Shown here: positions 7,373 through 15,549 of the stretch, piece by piece
Layout of the letters: every line of letters begins with the position of its first letter
Numbering within the stretch: position 1 is the stretch's first letter
From: an uncultured Prevotellaceae bacterium
GTDB taxonomy: Bacteria > Bacteroidota > Bacteroidia > Bacteroidales > Bacteroidaceae
DNA: 64,000 nucleotides
Direction: 5' to 3'
Assembly (NCBI GenBank): GCA_900316445.1
Contig: ONCZ01000016.1
Coordinates: 60,045-124,044, forward strand
Notes under the pieces: model-generated
What the model saw: the letters and a program-made list of their open reading frames with translations, nothing else
Told to the model about the DNA's origin: nothing
The model's database searches: none
Program-made: the position numbers and the translations under genes

Positions 7373-8485
7373 CTACTTTATTATCCGTTTCTTGCCGTTC
7401 TGGATATAGATGCCTGGACGCAGGGCGGCGCCATCGGGGATGCGATTGCCAGTAAGCGTATAAATGCCTGTTGGCTCTTTGGATTCTGCTTTGACTTTGT
7501 GGATGGCATCAAGGGTATAACCGTCAATCGTCATCACGTCCGCATCTTTGGGGGAAACTTTCAGATAGGCCTTGTTAGCCATCAGAAAAAGATCTTTGTA
7601 TAAACGGTCAGTAGAAGGATTGGCGATAAAGGCCAGTTCACCCTTGTCATTCAGACCGGGAATACGCATGGTTATGAAATCGAAGAGTGTGGTGTTACGA
7701 TGTCTTGCCACACTAAGAGAACAGTAAACTCCTCCCAGCCAATTAGGAAGATCAAATGCATAGCCTCCTATGACTGGCTCGATCTTATTCTCCTCTGGCT
7801 TGGCAGAATTACACCTGATGATGACTGGCGTACCTGCAGGAACAATATCGTCCTCTATCTGTTTCATAGTAAATCCAGTACCTCCAGCGTTACTTACATA
7901 GTAAGCAGCCATACCTTCAGATACCATTCTGAAATTGAATCCGGCATAGATGGTTCCATAATAAGTCCCGTCTGCCGTCCTGACATCAGGCCTGATGCCG
8001 ACATATTCCTTCGAGTTGTCAATGGGGAGGAAAACCCACGTCTGGGTATCGTCCAGACGGTTCATCAGCCAGCTGTCCTTGTTGTTGAATTCCCCGTCGG
8101 AGAGTATTTTCGTAATGCCTTTCGCAGTTCCGGATATCTTATAGCCGCCACCGTAAGGGTAGATATCAACACCTAATCTTTCTGAAGTCATTGCATACAG
8201 GCTGGAACCTTGTCCGCAGAGGTCATATTGGCCGTTATCAAGGCGCTTCACGAAGATAACACAAGACGGGCTGACGGCTACAGTATCATAGCTGAGATAG
8301 GTCCTGATGCCACCCATATTGACATCTCCCGACGACACCTTGTAATTGCCGGGATCTGTGTCGTTGATACTGAGATAGCGACCTGTGGCGGCATTCTTGA
8401 TATGATAGAAGCCGTCTGCCAACTGCGCCGAAGTGCTTATGGCGCATACTACTGTAAATAAAAAACATGATATTCTTTTATTCAT
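7373..8485 (-). CDS. Secreted protein with C-terminal sorting-like tail
   Basis: Exported protein of 370 residues with a signal peptide (MNKRISCFLFTVVCAISTSAQ). The start of the mature chain, GFYHIKNAATGRYLSINDTD, resembles a ricin-type or RICIN-like carbohydrate-binding repeat seen in Bacteroidales surface proteins. The last 30 residues (GIYTLTGNRI, then LRPGIYIQNGKKRIIK) match the tail common on Prevotella secreted proteins, resembling a type IX secretion CTD. It is the last gene of the 12890-7373 cluster, 26 bp after the sigma-barrel fusion. Surface location and ligand are inferred. Confidence 0.75.
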   Translation of the reverse strand: MNKRISCFLFTVVCAISTSAQLADGFYHIKNAATGRYLSINDTDPGNYKVSSGDVNMGGIRTYLSYDTVAVSPSCVIFVKRLDNGQYDLCGQGSSLYAMTSERLGVDIYPYGGGYKISGTAKGITKILSDGEFNNKDSWLMNRLDDTQTWVFLPIDNSKEYVGIRPDVRTADGTYYGTIYAGFNFRMVSEGMAAYYVSNAGGTGFTMKQIEDDIVPAGTPVIIRCNSAKPEENKIEPVIGGYAFDLPNWLGGVYCSLSVARHRNTTLFDFITMRIPGLNDKGELAFIANPSTDRLYKDLFLMANKAYLKVSPKDADVMTIDGYTLDAIHKVKAESKEPTGIYTLTGNRIPDGAALRPGIYIQNGKKRIIK

Positions 8486-8511
8486 AAACAGACATTTTTA
8501 TGCTATTACTA

Positions 8512-9939
8512 TTACCTATTAATATTAATCCTGATACCGATGGGAACAGAGAAGGTGGCAGGATGGGCTGTGCGATAGGTGTCGATACCGTCGCCAGGCT
8601 TGAAGAAATACTGTAGACTGGGCTCGGCATAGAGACCGATAACGGGTGTCAGGCGGTATTCCAATCCTATGCCTAAGCCTACAGACCACTGTACAGAAGG
8701 ATCTAATTGGAGTTTCCCCGTTTCAAACTGTCGGTCATTGATGATGTCACTTTGACGGCATGTCGATCCGAGAGGAATCTCAAACATCGTCTGGGCTGTG
8801 CCATAGACCCGCAAGTGGCTGGTATTGACGGGATACCACATGACTCGCAGCGGAATGCCCAGATAGTGGATGCGCTGTTCAGTCTGTGTCCAGGAATAGG
8901 TGTTGCCAGCCTGCGTCTCAGAGTACAGCTGCGTGTACTGCAGGCCTGTGCCGATGGCGAACTGACGTCCCAGCATCTTGTTCACAGACAAGCCGACGGT
9001 GATGGGCAGGCGGTGATGGGTAATGGTATCCAGCTCAGGATCGTTCATATCCCTTTCGCCATAAGGCAGATTGAAGTCCTGACGGCTGCTAAAGCCGTTA
9101 TAGGCCAGCTGAACCATCCAGTCATCATCGTGCTTAGTGGCCTTGACGGGCATCTCAGGCATATCGAGACCTGTCTTCCGAAGCTTCCTTTCTGGCTGTG
9201 GCGAAGGCTCAGACTGAGGTTCTTCACGTACCGGAGTGGTGCTTTCCTCCCTTGTCTCTTCCACGATGGTGGCAGCTGACTCAGAGTTTAGACTGGGTAA
9301 ACTGTCAGTTTGGACTGGGTAAACTACCAGTTTAGACTGGGTAAACTGCCAGTCCGGACTGGGTAAACTGATACTTTCCTCAGGAGTTTCTGCCTCTGAG
9401 GACTGTGGTTTCTGTCTGGAAGGTTGCTGTGTCTGGGCATTTTCATGCCTGTCAGGCTGTGTGAGCAGATGCCAAAGGCCGATAGGCAGGCAGACGGCCA
9501 GCAGACTGAGCATCAGGAGAACGAGCATGCGTTGCAGTTTCTTTTTCCTTGCTTTGTTCGGCAGCTGGTCAATCATCAGCAGCAGCTCTTCGCGATTCAT
9601 GGTAGGCCGCATCGTGTCAGGTATAAATGACGGTTCGCTTATCTCCTCAAGGGGAACCATCGTCTGGAGTTTTTGCTGATTGAGATATGTCAGCACCAGG
9701 TTGTGCGTCACCTTCTGCATCCAGGCTTCAGCCCGCGAAGTGTCTTTCAGGGAGTCTATTTTGTTGAAGATGATAAGGAAAGCGTCGTGCATCAGATCGT
9801 CGAGCGTACTCTCGTTGGTGACGTAGTGGCGGCATTGGTTCCTCAACCGGTCATACATCGTGGTATAGAGCAGTCCGAAGGCCTCGCGGTCTCCACGCTG
9901 ACATTGCTCTACAATCTGCTGCACGCTCTGCTTTCCCAT
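8512..9939 (-). CDS. Fusion: ECF sigma region 2 - transmembrane segment - outer-membrane beta-barrel
   Basis: A single 475-residue open frame. Residues 1-100 are a sigma-70 region 2 domain (GDREAFGLLYTTMYDRL, LDDLMHDAFLIIFNKI, AEAWMQKVTHNLVLTYL). MNREELLLMIDQLPN normally leads into region 4, but here it jumps at residues 126-138 (QLPNKARKKKLQRML) straight into a transmembrane helix (138-159). About 45 residues of the DNA-binding region 4 are therefore missing. A Ser/Pro/Glu-rich linker follows (160-265), partly encoded by a GACTGGGTAAACT repeat at 9286-9372. Residues 270-475 look like a PorT-type beta-barrel with alternating strands (LPITVGLSV, IHYLGIPLRVMW, VGLGIGLEYRL). In relatives the sigma factor and the barrel protein are usually separate genes. 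Whether it is cleaved, functional or a deletion product is unknown. Confidence 0.75.
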   Translation of the reverse strand: MGKQSVQQIVEQCQRGDREAFGLLYTTMYDRLRNQCRHYVTNESTLDDLMHDAFLIIFNKIDSLKDTSRAEAWMQKVTHNLVLTYLNQQKLQTMVPLEEISEPSFIPDTMRPTMNREELLLMIDQLPNKARKKKLQRMLVLLMLSLLAVCLPIGLWHLLTQPDRHENAQTQQPSRQKPQSSEAETPEESISLPSPDWQFTQSKLVVYPVQTDSLPSLNSESAATIVEETREESTTPVREEPQSEPSPQPERKLRKTGLDMPEMPVKATKHDDDWMVQLAYNGFSSRQDFNLPYGERDMNDPELDTITHHRLPITVGLSVNKMLGRQFAIGTGLQYTQLYSETQAGNTYSWTQTEQRIHYLGIPLRVMWYPVNTSHLRVYGTAQTMFEIPLGSTCRQSDIINDRQFETGKLQLDPSVQWSVGLGIGLEYRLTPVIGLYAEPSLQYFFKPGDGIDTYRTAHPATFSVPIGIRININR

Positions 9940-9949
9940 CTCCTGTTGC

Positions 9950-11818
9950 TTATCTGATTATAAACTTTTTCCCACCGATGATATACATGCCTGATTTCAA
10001 GCCCTCCAATCGGCAGTCTGTGGATTCCACCGTTGCCACACGCCGTCCGCTGAGAGAATAGACTGGCAGACGTCCGCCCTCGTTGGCTTGTGGCTTATCG
10101 CTGCGGAGAGCCTTGATGTCTGCAACTTCAGCGCCTTCTTCACTATCTGAATCAGCTGGGTCTAACTGCTGGAAATAGTGTCTCAGATGATCACCCACTA
10201 TAAACGTTTCGCCCTCAAACTCTATCGGTTCTTGTTGCACAACGACTGGCGTAAAGGGTTTGACTTTGGTTCCATCCTCACATAGGAAGAAGCCGTTTCT
10301 GTCATTACTCCACATGTAAGCACCCTCTGGGGCAACAGTCTCAACGGTACTTCCGATGTAGGCAAAGTTGTCACATTTGCCTATCATTTGAGTGTTTGTG
10401 GAGGGTATCGTGACGTCTTCCGCATAAAAGGTTAAAGACGTTGGAACGATATCGGTAATCAGATACGGCGTAAAGGCCGACAGCTTCTCATCATCACGTC
10501 TGTAACTGAATACCAAGTATGTATATGCCTGCACAAGACGACTCGTTTTGAAGTAGTTACCGTAGAAGTCTGTTGCCTCTAACTCGGTGTTTACTGAGTT
10601 AGACCAGGCTCTCTGGACATCGAAAGGGAAGTAGATGAAACCAGAATAGGTCCAGCTCCAATAGGGTTCGGCAGGTCCTATGGATTCACTATAAGGGGTA
10701 TAGTAGAATATCGCTCTCCTTGCCTTGAATGGCATTGGGCAGTAATAATCGTAGTCGGCATTAATGAATAAGGTCTCGGCCTCGTCGCCTCTGATGATAT
10801 TCGTCCCAGGGATAAATCCCTGCGGCACGTTGTCGAGGAATTCCAGATAGTAGAGGCAGTTAGGATTGGCCTCAGACATATCGACGGAATAGATGGCGTT
10901 GGTGTGGTGCTGTCCACGCAGGTCGACAGCCAAAGCCTCTGAGGGGATCTTTATTGAGTCATTCGACAGAGGCAGGGGTTTTGCTGTCCCGTCTGCCGTC
11001 CAATAGGTGTTGGTACATTGCCTGACGGTAAATGAGACATTTGCCACAGCTTTCTCCAAGATGCCGATCTCGACATTGTATTCTTTGCCTTCTTCCGGCT
11101 TTTCTGCAAGATAGAAGTCAAAGGTTCTGGTAATCGTCTCACCAGGCTGAATGATACTATTATCTATAGACACCCTCCCGGATGATTCGCTTAAAAGGGC
11201 AGGCTGAAGGTCAGACTGCAAATAGACCGGTGCCTTAAAGTACGGATTGTTTCTGGGGATGATGGTGTATTCCCCCTCATTGGTGATGCTAATGGTCCCT
11301 GTAATCCGAGGCAGATTAGTATCGCAATAAAGGACATAGCCTTCGCTGGTCTGTTCAAGCATATCTAACTTGATGTTTCCAGACACTTGCGGTTCCTGGT
11401 ATTCTACGATGTCCATCTCATAGCTGAACAATAGCTGCTTGGGCTCAACATTAGCACAGGATATTTTATACTTTCCTTCCCTTGGGGCACAGATGTATAT
11501 TTCTATCGTAGCCGTACTATCTGAAGGCACTTGTATTTCTGTGAATTCTCTCATTCCAGATAAAGGAGTTCCTGAGATTTTAACAGAAGCTTCTTGTTCT
11601 TCATCTACCGCAATCCATACCCCATAGTAATCCTTGTCGCTTGTGTTCTTGACCTCCACACAGAGCCGTTGCGTCAGTTTTGCTATGCAGCCTCCTTCTA
11701 CCCACATATTACCAAACTCCAATACGCTGGGGTCGCTGGTCACGTTGGCTGCTGTCATCGGCAGGATGCCGAACAGCAGACTCATCATCCATAAACTCAA
11801 TCTCTGTTTCATATTCAA
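9950..11818 (-). CDS. Large secreted protein with C-terminal sorting-like tail
   Basis: Exported protein of 622 residues, starting with a signal peptide (MNMKQRLSLWMMSLLFGILPMTAA). The chain looks beta-sandwich rich, with several Ig-like or choice-of-anchor-like stretches (VEVKNTSDKDYYGVWIAVDE, TITRTFDFYLAEKPEEGKEY). It ends in SLSGRRVA, LKSGMYIIGGKKFIIR, the same tail type as the 7373 gene. It lies 10 bp upstream of the sigma-barrel fusion and 31 bp after the C13 protease on one strand, consistent with co-transcription. I do not recognise a specific family. A role as surface adhesin, substrate or regulator of the neighbouring protease is speculation. Confidence 0.75.
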   Translation of the reverse strand: MNMKQRLSLWMMSLLFGILPMTAANVTSDPSVLEFGNMWVEGGCIAKLTQRLCVEVKNTSDKDYYGVWIAVDEEQEASVKISGTPLSGMREFTEIQVPSDSTATIEIYICAPREGKYKISCANVEPKQLLFSYEMDIVEYQEPQVSGNIKLDMLEQTSEGYVLYCDTNLPRITGTISITNEGEYTIIPRNNPYFKAPVYLQSDLQPALLSESSGRVSIDNSIIQPGETITRTFDFYLAEKPEEGKEYNVEIGILEKAVANVSFTVRQCTNTYWTADGTAKPLPLSNDSIKIPSEALAVDLRGQHHTNAIYSVDMSEANPNCLYYLEFLDNVPQGFIPGTNIIRGDEAETLFINADYDYYCPMPFKARRAIFYYTPYSESIGPAEPYWSWTYSGFIYFPFDVQRAWSNSVNTELEATDFYGNYFKTSRLVQAYTYLVFSYRRDDEKLSAFTPYLITDIVPTSLTFYAEDVTIPSTNTQMIGKCDNFAYIGSTVETVAPEGAYMWSNDRNGFFLCEDGTKVKPFTPVVVQQEPIEFEGETFIVGDHLRHYFQQLDPADSDSEEGAEVADIKALRSDKPQANEGGRLPVYSLSGRRVATVESTDCRLEGLKSGMYIIGGKKFIIR

Positions 11819-11849
11819 TCGTTTTTGTTGGTTACACCTATTTTATATA

Positions 11850-12890
11850 TTATCTGATCACTTTCCTTGTCTTGCCACCTTGCCTTAGGATATAGACGGC
11901 ATGCTTCGACGTATCCTGGCAACGGACTCCTGAGAGAGTCCATATCTCTTCTGGTCCATTGCTTTCTGTCTGAACTTCCCTGATGCCGAGTGTGCCTAAG
12001 TTGGCTTTGGCAAACGTCCATTGCCTGCCAAGCTGTTCAGGCCAGGAGGCATACTGCGGCGTCTCGTTGACACGATCGTGGCTCCTGGCGTATTCAAAAG
12101 CCTCAGCCATTGACACCTCACCGTTATGATCTGTATCGGCATCGACGGGATGCCCTTTCTCATTGGCTCCATTGATGGCACAGATCCAATGATACACGAA
12201 CTCATCGTATTCATGGTTTGGACTTGCCCATGACTGTTCGTTACCACAACAGGATGTCGACATTATCCGTCCCTCTTTGGCTAATTCTTCCATAAAACCA
12301 CCAGAGTAGCATTGTCCCATCAGAATGTTCATTGATGCGACATTGAAAAGCCTCAGCAGCATTGCCAATGCATAGTCCTCCATCTTCTCGTCATTCCATA
12401 ACCAGATGAACGAGTCCGACAGGTGATCGTCCGAACCACCATGATCTACGAAGAACAAGAACAGATGGTCGTTCGTAGTCAACTTCTTGGATAAATCATA
12501 AAGCACGCTGACTAATATCTCACGTTTGGCGGAGTAGTTCACATCTGGCTGTCCGTCGCCATCGAGGTCTGTAGGCGACGAGCGGAATCCCCATCCGTCT
12601 GCACGGATCATATCATCCGCCGTATCCCCACCATCGCTCATCAGCACGGTAATGTTGCGTTGGGGAATATGGTATGTATGTCGTAGAGTCCGATAGAGAA
12701 AGGAGCAGTCGTTCCAATAGCGCTCATGGTTCGTCAGCTTGTTACGTCCGCCGTTGACGATGACAGCATAGAGACGAGCAGCCTCCACACTCTGAGCCCT
12801 GACTGTCGACAGCCAAGGTAGCCATGATGCGATGACAATAACTAATGCCAGGCCTCTCAATCGTGAATGATGATATTGCAAATGTATCAC
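11850..12890 (-). CDS. Secreted C13 (legumain/caspase-like) cysteine protease
   Basis: Exported protease of about 346 residues. RLYAVIVNGGRN opens the clan CD fold. The catalytic pair is visible as His150 in FFVDHGGSDD and Cys194 in MGQCYSGGF, as in C13 peptidases. Two calcium-binding-like loops are present (DLDGDGQPDV near 108, DADTDHNGEVS near 250). The tail (IWTLSGVRC, YILRQGGKTRKVIR) is sorting-like. The frame opens with GTG at 12890, but a -7 box TACATTTG lies inside these first codons. A TTG start near 12860, directly before the hydrophobic leader LRGLALVIVIASWLPWLS, may be the real one. It heads the four-gene cluster ending at 7373. Confidence 0.82.
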   Translation of the reverse strand: MIHLQYHHSRLRGLALVIVIASWLPWLSTVRAQSVEAARLYAVIVNGGRNKLTNHERYWNDCSFLYRTLRHTYHIPQRNITVLMSDGGDTADDMIRADGWGFRSSPTDLDGDGQPDVNYSAKREILVSVLYDLSKKLTTNDHLFLFFVDHGGSDDHLSDSFIWLWNDEKMEDYALAMLLRLFNVASMNILMGQCYSGGFMEELAKEGRIMSTSCCGNEQSWASPNHEYDEFVYHWICAINGANEKGHPVDADTDHNGEVSMAEAFEYARSHDRVNETPQYASWPEQLGRQWTFAKANLGTLGIREVQTESNGPEEIWTLSGVRCQDTSKHAVYILRQGGKTRKVIR

Positions 12891-12988
12891 TTTTCGAACT
12901 AGTCTTTAATAATATAGATAGGAAATAGTTCAAAACACTACCTCCTATTAACGTTATTTAAGAAAATAGTTCAAAAAGATGCCTTAGC

Positions 12989-13567
12989 TCAGTTCCAGGC
13001 GCGGATGAGCTGGCCGTCAAAGGCGGCCTGGTAGCGGTAAAGCTGACGGCCTCCGTCGCCGCTGACAACGGTGCCGTTGTTAATATCGTAGGTACGGTCG
13101 CACTTGTCACAATGGAGCAGGGTGCCGTTCTTCTGCCAGGACAGGGGATAACGGGTGCCGCCATACTGTTCAAGACAGTTGGCGCACTGGCCCTCATAGG
13201 CGATGAGCACATTGTCGTAGCTGCTGGTGCCGATGATGATACAGTTGTTGGCACCCAACTCACAGCGCTGCTTGTTCTCAAGTTCGGTGGTGAGCGGAAC
13301 ATCCTCTGTGGCACCATCGTAGTTGCGGGTGGTCTTGATATGACGGATGCCCTTCTCCAGACCAGCCTCCACCTTACAGAAATGGCCGGGATTGCCGATG
13401 ATGCCCGTCAGCTGACAAGGTATCGGATGGAGCTGCGTATCGAAGATGAAATAGCAGCGATACTCATGATAGACGGAGTCCTCAGCGTTACAAGCAGATA
13501 AAGACAGAATAACGATTAAAGACATAGTAACATAATAACAAATAAATTTGACACCCCTTGCTTTCAT
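12989..13567 (-). CDS. Lipoprotein with C-terminal Rieske-like cysteine pattern
   Basis: Lipoprotein of 192 residues: signal peptide, then lipobox LSLSACN. The C-terminal half carries CANCLEQYGG and CDKCDRTYD followed by INNGTVVSGDGG, a pattern similar to Rieske-like domains in other Bacteroidales lipoproteins. The histidines of a true Rieske cluster are not evident, so it more likely binds zinc or is structural. The ATG at 13567 (MKARGVKF) or an internal ATG at 13525 (MSLIVILS) could be used. The codons for MSLIVILS lie in the left arm of a 40-bp inverted repeat whose other arm is upstream at 13641-13680. It sits downstream of argH and may be read from the pyrE promoter. Confidence 0.7.
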   Translation of the reverse strand: MKARGVKFICYYVTMSLIVILSLSACNAEDSVYHEYRCYFIFDTQLHPIPCQLTGIIGNPGHFCKVEAGLEKGIRHIKTTRNYDGATEDVPLTTELENKQRCELGANNCIIIGTSSYDNVLIAYEGQCANCLEQYGGTRYPLSWQKNGTLLHCDKCDRTYDINNGTVVSGDGGRQLYRYQAAFDGQLIRAWN

Positions 13568-13680
13568 TTCCTTTCTGCTTTTGATTGATTAATATGTTCT
13601 CGCGTCCCTTCGGTAGCAAACGCTTACGCGAGTCCTATTATGTTAATATGTTACTATGTCTTTAATTGTTATTCTGTCTT
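13501..13680. repeat. 40-bp inverted repeat flanking the lipoprotein start region
   Basis: Left arm 13501-13540 starts AAGACAGAATAACGATTAAA. The reverse complement of the right arm 13641-13680 differs at only about two of 40 positions. The 100 bp between hold the lipoprotein start codon and a small hairpin built on CTCGCGTAAGCG and GACGCGAG (13599-13632). The right arm reads MSLIVILS-like codons on the opposite strand, so it looks like an inverted copy of the gene's 5' end. Confidence 0.8.
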
Positions 13681-13689
13681 CAAAAGAAA

Positions 13690-14988
13690 TTACTTTGTCT
13701 CTCCAAGCAGTTCGGCTTCAGCCTTGGTCATGCGCTCGAAGTGGAAGCCGTCGAGCGTCTGCTGCATGAGGGCCTGAATCTGGTCGTTGCAGAGATTTCC
13801 GATAGAACCTTCGTGAGTGTGATGGATGTCGTGAGAGGCTTTGAACGTGCCAGCCTCGATGTCAAGCCCCACCTTCTTATAGGCATCGCGGAAGGGCATC
13901 CCGTTGGCTGCCAGACGATTGACCTCTTCGACAGAGAACATCGGGTCGTACATCGGATTGTCGAGGATGTGCTCATTGACCTCTATCTTATTAATAATGT
14001 AGGCCGCCATCTGCAGACAGTCCTTCAGGTCGCGGAAGTAGCCAACGGGGAGGTTGTTCATGATGAGCGTCACCTGCTGAGGCAGCGACTGGAGCTTGTT
14101 GCACTTGGCGCGAATGAGCTCAAACACATCGGGATTCTTCTTGTGAGGCATGATGCTGGAACCTGTCGTACATTCCTTCGGCAGTTTCACGAACGAGAAG
14201 TTCTGCGAATTGAACAGGCAGGCGTCGAAGGCCATCTTGGCGATGGTGCCAGCGATGGTGGCGATGGCGAAACCAACATTACGCTCCATCTTGCCACGGC
14301 CCATCTGGGCATAGACCACGTTGTAGTCCATCGAGTCGAAGCCCAGCAGTTCGGTGGTCATCGTGCGATTGAGTGGGAACGATGAGCCGTAGCCAGCCGC
14401 AGAGCCAAGCGGATTGCGGTTGGTCATCTTATAGGCGGCCTGCAGGAAGAGCATATCATCAGTTAGACTCTCGGCATAGGCCCCAAACCACAGTCCGAAG
14501 CTCGACGGCATAGCTATCTGCAGATGGGTATAGCCAGGCATCAGCACATCTTTATACTGATTGCTCTTCTGGATGAGTTCGTCGAAGAGTATCTTCACCT
14601 CGTCGGCGATATCCTTGAGTTCGTGGCGGGTAAAGAGCTTGAGGTCTACGAGCACCTGATCGTTGCGCGAACGGCCGGAATGAATCTTCTTGCCCATATC
14701 CCCGAGTTTGCGGGTGAGCAGCATCTCCACCTGAGAGTGGACATCCTCCACATCGTCCTCAATCACGAACTCGCCACGCTCTGCCAGCTGGTAGATGTTC
14801 TTCAACTCTGCCAACAACTGTGTCAGTTCGTCGCGCTCCAGTAGGCCGATACTCTCAAGCATCGTGATATGCGCCATCGAGCCCAACACGTCGTACTTGG
14901 CCAGATAAAGGTCCATCTCACGGTCACGACCGACGGTGAAACGCTCTATCTCCTTGTTAATCTCAAAGTTCTTTTCCCAAAGCTTCAT
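13690..14988 (-). CDS. argH: Argininosuccinate lyase
   Basis: Cytoplasmic enzyme of 432 residues that splits argininosuccinate into arginine and fumarate, the last step of arginine synthesis. It has the fumarase/aspartase superfamily signature GSSIMPHKKNPD near residue 278, KKIHSGRSRNDQV near 95, and PGYTHLQIA near 150. Length and order are normal. The start ATG at 14988 is one base after the stop of the upstream SRPBCC gene, so the two are tightly coupled behind pyrE. No other arginine-synthesis gene is in the window. Confidence 0.96.
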   Translation of the reverse strand: MKLWEKNFEINKEIERFTVGRDREMDLYLAKYDVLGSMAHITMLESIGLLERDELTQLLAELKNIYQLAERGEFVIEDDVEDVHSQVEMLLTRKLGDMGKKIHSGRSRNDQVLVDLKLFTRHELKDIADEVKILFDELIQKSNQYKDVLMPGYTHLQIAMPSSFGLWFGAYAESLTDDMLFLQAAYKMTNRNPLGSAAGYGSSFPLNRTMTTELLGFDSMDYNVVYAQMGRGKMERNVGFAIATIAGTIAKMAFDACLFNSQNFSFVKLPKECTTGSSIMPHKKNPDVFELIRAKCNKLQSLPQQVTLIMNNLPVGYFRDLKDCLQMAAYIINKIEVNEHILDNPMYDPMFSVEEVNRLAANGMPFRDAYKKVGLDIEAGTFKASHDIHHTHEGSIGNLCNDQIQALMQQTLDGFHFERMTKAEAELLGETK

Positions 14989-14989
14989 A

Positions 14990-15421
14990 TTACTCGTATC
15001 TAACTAATGCCAGGGCATCGGCGATCTTCTCGACGGCCTCCTGGAGAGGTTTCTCGACCATACTCTTGATGAACGGATTGAGTTCGGCCTTGACTGTGAC
15101 TTTCATCTTGGAGTTCTGCTCGTCGACAGGCAGAATCTGAATCCATACGTTGAAGGGTACAGGCGACTGGACGGTTTCAAACTTCACGCACTTGGGCTCC
15201 TCACGCTCACAGATGCGCAGCTTCAACTCACCGACGGGCTGCACATTGAGACCAACAGTATCCTCATCGAAGGTGAAATCGCTGACCTTGTCCTCAGGTA
15301 TACGGTCCTTCACCTTTTCCAGATTGCGCAGGTCGCTGATGTTGTCATAGACAGCCTGCTGAGGGTAAGGTATCTGCTTGACACTACTCTCGAATTTGCT
15401 TTCGCTTCCAAATATTCCCAT
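14990..15421 (-). CDS. SRPBCC (START-like) family protein
   Basis: Small cytoplasmic protein of 143 residues with the helix-grip pattern of polyketide-cyclase/START-like proteins: SSVKQIPYPQQAVYDNISDL at the start, a beta-rich centre (VGELKLRICEREEPKCVKFE) and a C-terminal helix (EKPLQEAVEKIADALALV). The family often lies next to pyrE in Bacteroidales, which is seen here. Members bind hydrophobic ligands, but no specific function is known for this branch. It is one base from argH and 128 bp from pyrE, with a repeat in the gap. Confidence 0.75.
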   Translation of the reverse strand: MGIFGSESKFESSVKQIPYPQQAVYDNISDLRNLEKVKDRIPEDKVSDFTFDEDTVGLNVQPVGELKLRICEREEPKCVKFETVQSPVPFNVWIQILPVDEQNSKMKVTVKAELNPFIKSMVEKPLQEAVEKIADALALVRYE

Positions 15422-15429
15422 ACTTTTTT

Positions 15430-15545
15430 AGTTTATAGTTTAATGTTTATAGTTTATAGTTTATAGTTGATTTGTTCTATAGTCTCCAATGACACAAGGG
15501 CTTGCCAGGTTATCATCTATAAACTATAAACTATCAACTATAAAC
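15430..15545. repeat. Inverted GTTTATAGTTTATAG microrepeats
   Basis: Between pyrE and the SRPBCC gene, a run of GTTTATAGTTTATAG units (15430-15470) faces its near reverse complement (CTATAAACTATAAACTATC, 15519-15545), around about 50 bp of unique DNA. Related GTTTACGGTTTACAG units lie at 27304-27334, next to argS. Confidence 0.75.
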
Positions 15546-15549
15546 AAAA

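Noticed and set aside
13501-13680. Inverted repeat considered as transposon ends
   Set aside because: The 100 bp between arms hold only the lipoprotein start and a hairpin, with no transposase, and one arm is coding sequence.
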